From CALMFQ01 sp964495595 (lineage in GTDB: Bacteria > Pseudomonadota > Gammaproteobacteria > Burkholderiales > SCOH01), in contig CAZBWH010000090.1 in NCBI GenBank assembly GCA_964495595.1, positions 1-11,582 of the forward strand: DNA of 11,582 nucleotides. Reading direction: 5' to 3'. The position numbers and the translations under genes are program-made. The stretch's first letter is position 1; every line of letters starts with the position of its first letter. Shown here piece after piece: positions 7,901 through 11,582 of this stretch. A model generated the notes under the pieces. That model was not told where the DNA came from. It saw only the letters and a program-made list of their open reading frames with translations, and did not search any database.

Positions 7901-7945
7901 GGTTAATAACGATATAAACCGTTTATACTTTTTATATTAATTCTC
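7901..7945. promoter_or_regulatory. AT-rich divergent regulatory region with a perfect 15-bp palindrome
   Basis: This 45-bp stretch is only about 22% GC in a GC-rich window. It contains a perfect palindrome, TATAAAC-C-GTTTATA (7913-7927), flanked by the inverted hexamers TTAATA (7903-7908) and TATTAA (7935-7940). Candidate -10 elements for the parA-like gene are TATACT (7924-7929) and TATATT (7933-7938), and TATATC on the minus strand could serve the RHH gene. Clear -35 boxes are missing. It is best read as overlapping promoters plus an operator, or as a centromere-like site for the RHH protein. Confidence 0.65.
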
Positions 7946-7960
7946 GGAACGGATCAAGCG

Positions 7961-8593
7961 ATGAAACGGATCATGGTGGCCAACCCGAAAGGCGGCTGCG
8001 GCAAATCCACCCTCTCGACCCACATTGCTGCCTGGTTTGCCTGGCAGGAACAAATCGTCATGCTGGGCGACATCGACCGCCAGCAATCGAGCCACCACTG
8101 GCTGAATCTGCGCCCGGCCCCCCTGCCGCACATCGGCCGCTGGGAAATCGAGGATGACAAGGTGGCACGCCCGCCGAAAGGCACCCAGGTGGTGGTGCTG
8201 GACACTCCGGCCGGTCTGCACGGCAAGGCGCTCAAGCACGCACTGGGGATGGTGGATAAGATCGTCGTGCCGCTGGTGCCGTCGGCATTCGACATGTGGG
8301 CCAGTGCCGAGTTTTTCGAGCAACTGGCGGAAATGAAAGCGGTGCGGCGCGAAGAAGTCGCAATCGGCGTGGTAGGCATGCGGGTGAATGCCCGCACCCA
8401 GATGGCGGCGCAGCTGGACGCATTCCTGCAGCCCTACGGCCTGCCGATGATTACCCAACTGCGCGAAACCCAGTTGTACGTCCAGACCATCCAGCGCGGC
8501 CTGACCATTTTTGATCTGCCGCTGGGCCGCACCGAGCGCGACCGCGAACAGTGGCAGCCGCTACTCGACTGGCTGCAGCAACGCCGGGAGTGA
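7961..8593 (+). CDS. ParA family (MinD/ParA superfamily) ATPase, orphan type Ib-like
   Basis: This 210-aa P-loop ATPase has a deviant Walker A motif, KGGCGKST (residues 10-17, with both the signature Lys10 and Lys15). The second motif, GDIDRQQS, contains Asp37 and Asp39, and the Walker B-like strand VVVLDTPAG has Asp81. There is no N-terminal helix-turn-helix, so it resembles the short type Ib ParA proteins (ParF-like). Such ATPases bind DNA non-specifically when ATP-bound and move plasmids, chromosome regions, or protein cargo such as chemoreceptor clusters and carboxysomes. No plasmid replication, parB or parS-type gene is nearby, so it is an orphan chromosomal ParA whose cargo cannot be told from the window. 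It is divergent from the RHH-like gene across an AT-rich palindrome. Its 3' end overlaps the GGDEF gene tail to tail by 33 bp. The Shine-Dalgarno is weak (CGGA region). Confidence 0.9.
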   Translation: MKRIMVANPKGGCGKSTLSTHIAAWFAWQEQIVMLGDIDRQQSSHHWLNLRPAPLPHIGRWEIEDDKVARPPKGTQVVVLDTPAGLHGKALKHALGMVDKIVVPLVPSAFDMWASAEFFEQLAEMKAVRREEVAIGVVGMRVNARTQMAAQLDAFLQPYGLPMITQLRETQLYVQTIQRGLTIFDLPLGRTERDREQWQPLLDWLQQRRE

Positions 8594-9637
8594 GCCGGCC
8601 GGTGGCCGTACCTCGGCGCGCCGCCGCTCCAGAAACACGCGCTCGTCGGGCTGCTTCTTGGCCATCGACTTGGCCTCGCTCATCGCACGCGACAGCTCGT
8701 GATGCGAGGCAAACCGCCCCGGCTCGGCCCGCACCGCGCCGATCGACATCCGCAGCAGCGGATGAAACACTTCCTGGCCACGACGATCCTGCGCGACAAA
8801 GCCACCGGCCTGCACATGCTCGTCGAACAACAAGGGCCGGATCTGGCGTTCAAAGGACTCGACCACCGTCCGGCAACGCTCGCGCCAGTCGTGGCTTTGC
8901 AACAGCAGCACGAAATCATCGCCGCCGATGTGGCCAACGAAATCCAGCTCGGGGTGACAGACCTGCTCCAGAATCCTGCCCGCCAGCCGGATCACTTCGT
9001 CGCCGCTGCGGTAGCCGTAGACATCGTTGAACGGCTTGAAATGATCCAGATCGCAATAGCAGGCGTGGAAATTCCGACCCGCCAGCAGCCATTGCTCGAT
9101 CCGCTCGTTGATCGGCACATTGCCCGGCAACAGGGTCAGCGGGTTGGCGTGGCGGGCGGTGACGATCTGGATTTCGGTCAGCTCGCGCATCAGATCGTAG
9201 CCGGTGCCCATCCCCAGGTAGCGGCCTTCGGCGGTGATGATGAAGCCATCAATCAGCGCCTGATGCCCGGCATGCACCAGCAGGCCGCTCAGGCTGATCA
9301 GCGACAGTTCCCGGTCGACCACCAGCGGTGATTTGTCCATCAGCAAGGTGCAGGGCTTTTTGTCGAACAGCTCGTGATTGAATGGCCGGGCCATAGTTTC
9401 GATGAACTGGTGGCGGCGCATCAGGCCGACCGGCCGGCCATCGTCCACCACGGGCAAGCCGTGCAACTCGGTGTCAGCACGAAAACGCTGAAAAACCACC
9501 GAATTGGGTGTTTCCGGCTGTACCGGCAGCACGTATTGCAGGATTCGTCCGGCGGATGCCTGCGCGGCCAGCGGGCCGGCGGCCGCAGCCTGGCCGGGCG
9601 GCCGTTCGGCGTGAGGACAATATTCGCTCATACACAT
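8561..9637 (-). CDS. CBS-pair/GGDEF diguanylate cyclase-like protein
   Basis: This 358-aa cytoplasmic protein has an N-terminal low-complexity start (1-30), a CBS-like region (about 30-150, with HGLPVVDDGRPVGLM and a second IITAEGRYLGMGTG) and a GGDEF domain (about 170-340). The nucleotide- and metal-binding motif is present (DLDHFKPFND, 196-205). The signature is GHIGGDDF, with GGDDF at 238-242. The usual fourth-position Glu is Asp, which to my knowledge is common in CBS-associated GGDEF domains, so activity is possible but not assured. The inhibitory I-site RxxD reads PELD (229-232), so product inhibition is probably absent. This module is often found behind an EAL domain; here no EAL is present. 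It should make or sense cyclic-di-GMP under control of an adenine-nucleotide-type ligand at the CBS region (inference). An in-frame ATG at 9631 is an equally possible start. Confidence 0.88.
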   Translation of the reverse strand: MCMSEYCPHAERPPGQAAAAGPLAAQASAGRILQYVLPVQPETPNSVVFQRFRADTELHGLPVVDDGRPVGLMRRHQFIETMARPFNHELFDKKPCTLLMDKSPLVVDRELSLISLSGLLVHAGHQALIDGFIITAEGRYLGMGTGYDLMRELTEIQIVTARHANPLTLLPGNVPINERIEQWLLAGRNFHACYCDLDHFKPFNDVYGYRSGDEVIRLAGRILEQVCHPELDFVGHIGGDDFVLLLQSHDWRERCRTVVESFERQIRPLLFDEHVQAGGFVAQDRRGQEVFHPLLRMSIGAVRAEPGRFASHHELSRAMSEAKSMAKKQPDERVFLERRRAEVRPPAGSLPALLQPVE

Positions 9638-9782
9638 ACACCGTTACCCGATCCGGTCGGCGGCACGGCCGGCCGGTCAACCGGCCCGACCCGCTTTTCC
9701 CGCTGCAGACCCCAGTCCAGCCGGGCAACAGACTGCAAACAAACCCATGACATGACACTCTTCCGGCAAACCATCCACAGAG

Positions 9783-9800
9783 CATTAGATCACGCTAATG
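9783..9800. repeat. Dyad CATTAG-N6-CTAATG
   Basis: Perfect six-base inverted arms are separated by six bases in the regulatory region between two divergent genes. The spacing matches a helix-turn-helix dimer operator. It is short enough to have arisen by chance. Confidence 0.35.
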
Positions 9801-9848
9801 TTTCAGCGCGATGAACGCCAGACCCCGCGCAGCGGCGAGCGGCCATAT

Positions 9849-9889
9849 CTGTCATCTGTCATTAACACTTCACTTGACACATTTATGAC
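9849..9889 (+). promoter_or_regulatory. Candidate Pho-controlled promoter of the 109-aa gene
   Basis: CTGTCAT, the PhoB half-site, occurs twice in tandem (9849-9855 and 9856-9862). The second copy is followed by TAAC and a weak half-site, ACTTCAC (9867-9873). Ten bases later lies TATGAC (9884-9889), which is the distance between Pho box and -10 in E. coli phoA. The predicted start near 9896 would leave a leader of about 37 bases to the ATG at 9933. The second half-site and the -10 are both imperfect. Confidence 0.4.
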
Positions 9890-9891
9890 AG
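9874..9891 (-). promoter_or_regulatory. Pho-box-like PhoB site, minus-strand orientation
   Basis: On the minus strand the sequence is CTGTCAT-AAAT-GTGTCAA. It matches the E. coli Pho box consensus CTGTCATAWAWCTGTCAY at 16 of 18 positions, with an exact first half-site and an exact spacer. Its orientation points towards the GGDEF gene about 240 bp away, but no good -10 follows at ten bases (AATGAC is poor). It overlaps the candidate plus-strand promoter, so it could instead modulate that one. Confidence 0.5.
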
Positions 9892-9921
9892 CAAACGACC
9901 ATTGCGCCGGCTCGATCCAAC

Positions 9922-9926
9922 GGAGG
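9922..9926 (+). promoter_or_regulatory. Strong ribosome binding site of the 109-aa gene
   Basis: GGAGG, continuing as GGAGGTAAG, lies six bases before the ATG at 9933. It is the best Shine-Dalgarno among the plus-strand genes here and is the main argument that the small gene is real. Confidence 0.8.
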
Positions 9927-9932
9927 TAAGGC

Positions 9933-10262
9933 ATGTCGATCACCGCAATCACCCCCCATACCGCCCCAGCCCCCCGCTTGCCGATCTCTTCTCCGGATCG
10001 GCGCCAGGCCGCCGCGCAGCGCAATCCGACCCACGATCCACACTGGCACCGGCGGCGCGCACTACTCGATCAATTGGCCGATCAGCTGCAACAGCTCAGG
10101 CTGACCGGCTGCAGTGTGCAAAGCTGGGATCTGCTGCAAGCCACCATTGGCCTGCTGGCCAAGGCCGAACGCAAGCACCTGCTCAATATCCACGAACGCC
10201 AGCGAGCGCTCGACTGGGCGGTGGCAGCGATCAGCCACCCGGTACAAGTCCGGTCCAGATAG
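9933..10262 (+). CDS. Small protein of unknown function, 109 aa
   Basis: I do not recognise this protein. It has no signal peptide or membrane segment. The first 35 residues are rich in Pro, Ala, Thr and Ser and are probably disordered. Residues 36-100 look helical and amphipathic (for example ALLDQLADQLQQLRL, then SWDLLQATIGLLAKAERKHLL and RQRALDWAVAAI), so a small helical bundle is plausible. There is a single Cys (about 61). It is a real gene by its excellent Shine-Dalgarno and by filling the gap before lgt (60 bp between the two convergent stop codons). A candidate Pho-box promoter lies upstream, suggesting expression under phosphate limitation, but that is inference. Nothing in the sequence tells the molecular role. 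Confidence 0.7.
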   Translation: MSITAITPHTAPAPRLPISSPDRRQAAAQRNPTHDPHWHRRRALLDQLADQLQQLRLTGCSVQSWDLLQATIGLLAKAERKHLLNIHERQRALDWAVAAISHPVQVRSR

Positions 10263-10283
10263 CCTGGACACCGCATCCAGAGG

Positions 10284-10328
10284 GGCGTCCAGCCCTGCCG
10301 CAAGGCGCTTCCAGAGCGGCGTTCAGCC
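10284..10328. repeat. Short imperfect direct repeat at the lgt 3' end
   Basis: GGCGTCCAGCC (10284-10294) recurs as GGCGTTCAGCC (10318-10328), each followed by a near-identical CTGCC-type tail. The second copy covers the lgt stop codon. No T-run follows any hairpin here, so I cannot name an intrinsic terminator for either convergent gene. Confidence 0.4.
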
Positions 10329-11174
10329 TGCCTTGCGCCCACTGAAGTAATACAGCGCCCCACCCGCCACGATCATCGGCAGACTCAGCCACTGCCCCAT
10401 CGACAGATTGGCCGCCAGCAGGCCAAGAAAGCTGTCCGGCTCACGGGCAAATTCGGCAATAAAACGGAACGCACCGTAGCCGATGAGGAACACCGCCGAC
10501 ACCTGCCCCACCGGACGAGGCCGGCGCGAAAACAGCCACAGGATGACAAACAGCGCCACCCCTTCCAGCGCCACCTGGTAAAGCTGCGAGGCATGCCGTG
10601 GCAGCGCGTGGTGCAATTCGTAAAACGCCTGCCAATGCGGATGGCTGGCCACATACGCCGCATCTTCGTAGCGCGCCTGCGGAAACAGCACCGCCCACCA
10701 CGCATCGGCACTGGTCACCCGCCCCCACAGCTCGCCGTTGATGAAATTACCCATCCGGCCAAATGCCAGCCCCAACGGCACCAGCGGTGCCACCACATCG
10801 GCAATCTGGAAAAAGGTCTTGCCTTCGCGGCGGGCAAACCACGCCATTGCCACCATGACACCGATAAAGCCACCGTGGAACGACATGCCGCCCTCCCACA
10901 CCTTGAGGATCGACAAGGGATGGGCCAGATAATCGCCCAGTTTGTAAAACAGCACATACCCCAGCCGTCCGCCCAAAATAACCCCCAGCACGCCGTAAAA
11001 CAGGAAATCATCCAGCTGCTGGCCAGTGAGCACCGGGGCCGGGCTGCGCCGGGCGCGGTAATGCCCCAGCACCAGAAACAGCACGAACGCCAGGAGGTAC
11101 ATCAAGCCGTACCAGCGCACTGCCAGCGGCCCGAGCGAAATGGCCACCGGATCGAATTGGGGATGAATCATCAT
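10323..11174 (-). CDS. lgt: Prolipoprotein diacylglyceryl transferase
   Basis: This 283-aa inner-membrane enzyme transfers diacylglycerol from phosphatidylglycerol to the lipobox Cys of prolipoproteins, the first step of lipoprotein maturation. Family marks are present: FDPVAISLGPLAVRWYGL at the N-terminus with the conserved Tyr (22), SFHGGFIG with His100, GRMGNFINGELWGR (Arg140, Asn143, Glu148) and GAFRFIAEFAREPD near the C-terminus. They align with the E. coli residues His103, Arg143, Asn146 and Glu151. There are about seven membrane helices and the length is normal. The open frame continues upstream to 11306, but I chose the ATG at 11174 (MMIHPQFD) because homologues begin here. In addition, a consensus -10 lies between the two candidate starts, so the longer form would not be fully transcribed. 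The second Met at 11171 is an equal alternative. It is divergent from ilvD. Confidence 0.97.
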   Translation of the reverse strand: MMIHPQFDPVAISLGPLAVRWYGLMYLLAFVLFLVLGHYRARRSPAPVLTGQQLDDFLFYGVLGVILGGRLGYVLFYKLGDYLAHPLSILKVWEGGMSFHGGFIGVMVAMAWFARREGKTFFQIADVVAPLVPLGLAFGRMGNFINGELWGRVTSADAWWAVLFPQARYEDAAYVASHPHWQAFYELHHALPRHASQLYQVALEGVALFVILWLFSRRPRPVGQVSAVFLIGYGAFRFIAEFAREPDSFLGLLAANLSMGQWLSLPMIVAGGALYYFSGRKAG

Positions 11175-11208
11175 GGAATCGGCCCTGCAAGCTGTCAGCG
11201 AAGCGGCG

Positions 11209-11214
11209 ATTATA
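11209..11214 (-). promoter_or_regulatory. -10 element of lgt
   Basis: A perfect TATAAT on the minus strand lies 34 bases before the lgt ATG. The best hexamer at 17 bp upstream (CAAGGA) is a poor -35. The position supports the start at 11174. Confidence 0.6.
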
Positions 11215-11278
11215 CACAGCGCAACCATCAGTCCTTGTGACAGCGGCCGAGCAGCCCAAGCAGCGGCCTGCCGGTTTT

Positions 11279-11287
11279 TGTTACAAT
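11279..11287 (+). promoter_or_regulatory. Extended -10 promoter of ilvD
   Basis: TGT followed by TACAAT (11282-11287) forms an extended -10 (TGnTAnAAT type), which can work without a good -35; none is seen. The start would be near 11294, with a 30-base leader to the ATG at 11324. Confidence 0.55.
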
Positions 11288-11323
11288 CGACAGCTCGTTC
11301 CGTCATCGAAATCCGAGGTTGTC

Positions 11324-11582
11324 ATGCCCGCTTATCGTTCCCGCACCTCCACCCACGGCCGCAACATGGCCGGCGCCCGCGCCCTGTGGCGCGCCACCGG
11401 CATGAAAGACGGCGATTTCGGCAAGCCGATCATTGCGATTGCCAACTCGTTCACCCAGTTCGTGCCGGGCCACGTACACCTGCACAATATGGGCCAGCTG
11501 GTGGCACGCGAGATCGAAAAAGCCGGTGGCATCGCCAAGGAATTCAACACCATCGCCATCGACGACGGCATTGCCATGGGCC
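11324..11582 (+). CDS. ilvD: Dihydroxy-acid dehydratase, N-terminal part, cut by window edge
   Basis: Only the first 86 residues are in the window. They begin MPAYRSRTSTHGRNMAGARA and include NSFTQFVPGHVHL and KEFNTIAIDDGIAMG, which are near-identical in type to the E. coli IlvD N-terminus. The enzyme is an iron-sulfur dehydratase that converts dihydroxy-isovalerate and dihydroxy-methylvalerate to the 2-keto acids leading to valine, isoleucine and leucine. The cluster-binding cysteines lie beyond the window. The start has GAGG (11315-11318) at five-base spacing and an extended -10 upstream. Confidence 0.97.
   Translation, partial: MPAYRSRTSTHGRNMAGARALWRATGMKDGDFGKPIIAIANSFTQFVPGHVHLHNMGQLVAREIEKAGGIAKEFNTIAIDDGIAMG

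Larger units (their letters stand above)
9638..9932. other. Intergenic region between the GGDEF gene and the 109-aa gene
   Basis: I find no credible gene in this ~295-bp stretch on either strand. It holds a GC-rich inverted repeat (9671-9677/9680-9686, GGCCGGT/ACCGGCC with a two-base gap), a dyad CATTAG-N6-CTAATG (9783-9800), and six TGACA/TGTCA pentamers between 9748 and 9890, some of which form Pho-box-like sites. No strong -35/-10 pair for the GGDEF gene was found. Confidence 0.6.

Noticed and set aside
7452..8593. Plasmid or integrated-element partition locus
   Set aside because: There is no replication gene, integrase, toxin-antitoxin or tRNA-adjacent attachment repeat. The flanks (lgt, ilvD, MscS) are ordinary chromosomal genes.
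8699..9331. 210-codon plus-strand open frame antisense to the CBS-GGDEF gene
   Set aside because: It is a mirror of a well-supported GGDEF domain and has no recognisable family or ribosome binding site.
9671..9686. GC-rich inverted repeat GGCCGGT/ACCGGCC as a terminator or insertion end
   Set aside because: It has a two-base loop, no adjacent T-run in a useful orientation, no gene ending there, and no target duplication or transposase nearby.
11175..11306. 44-codon upstream extension of lgt, with a lipoprotein-like stretch (LTACRA)
   Set aside because: Homologues start at the M(M)IHPQFD region, and a consensus -10 lies inside the extension. The lipobox-like string is most likely chance.

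Overview
The window is about 11.6 kb of GC-rich, densely packed, chromosome-like bacterial DNA. The Lgt and IlvD sequences, a bacterial tRNA-Lys, AUGA-type coupled genes and the overall composition fit a betaproteobacterium, perhaps of the Neisseriales. That placement is an inference from general appearance, not from a marker gene search. I see no insertion sequence, phage gene, CRISPR array or rRNA.

Layout, left to right. (1) The 5' part of a tRNA-Lys(UUU) gene on the minus strand, with its own consensus promoter lying inside the end of the next gene. (2) A translationally coupled minus-strand pair: a huge polytopic DUF2339 membrane protein and a DUF3999 exported protein. (3) A divergent plus-strand MscS-type mechanosensitive channel, with a 21-bp palindrome in the shared intergenic region, then a stand-alone HHxxxDG acyltransferase. 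(4) A divergent pair of a ribbon-helix-helix-like protein (minus) and an orphan ParA-type ATPase (plus), separated by a very AT-rich segment with a perfect 15-bp palindrome. (5) A minus-strand CBS-GGDEF protein whose 3' end overlaps parA tail to tail by 33 bp. (6) A ~295-bp intergenic region carrying Pho-box-like sites, then a small plus-strand gene of unknown function (109 aa) with a strong ribosome binding site. (7) Housekeeping lgt (minus) and the start of ilvD (plus), divergently transcribed from two recognisable -10 elements.

Functionally the left half is an envelope module: DUF2339/DUF3999 plus a mechanosensitive channel. The middle has a candidate ParA-based positioning or partition pair and a cyclic-di-GMP signalling gene, possibly linked to phosphate control. 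The right edge is core metabolism: lipoprotein maturation and branched-chain amino acid synthesis. The most interesting points are the divergent RHH/ParA pair with its palindromic AT-rich intergenic region, the Pho-box cluster between the GGDEF gene and the 109-aa orphan, and the uncharacterised DUF2339/DUF3999 couple facing an MscS channel across a palindrome.
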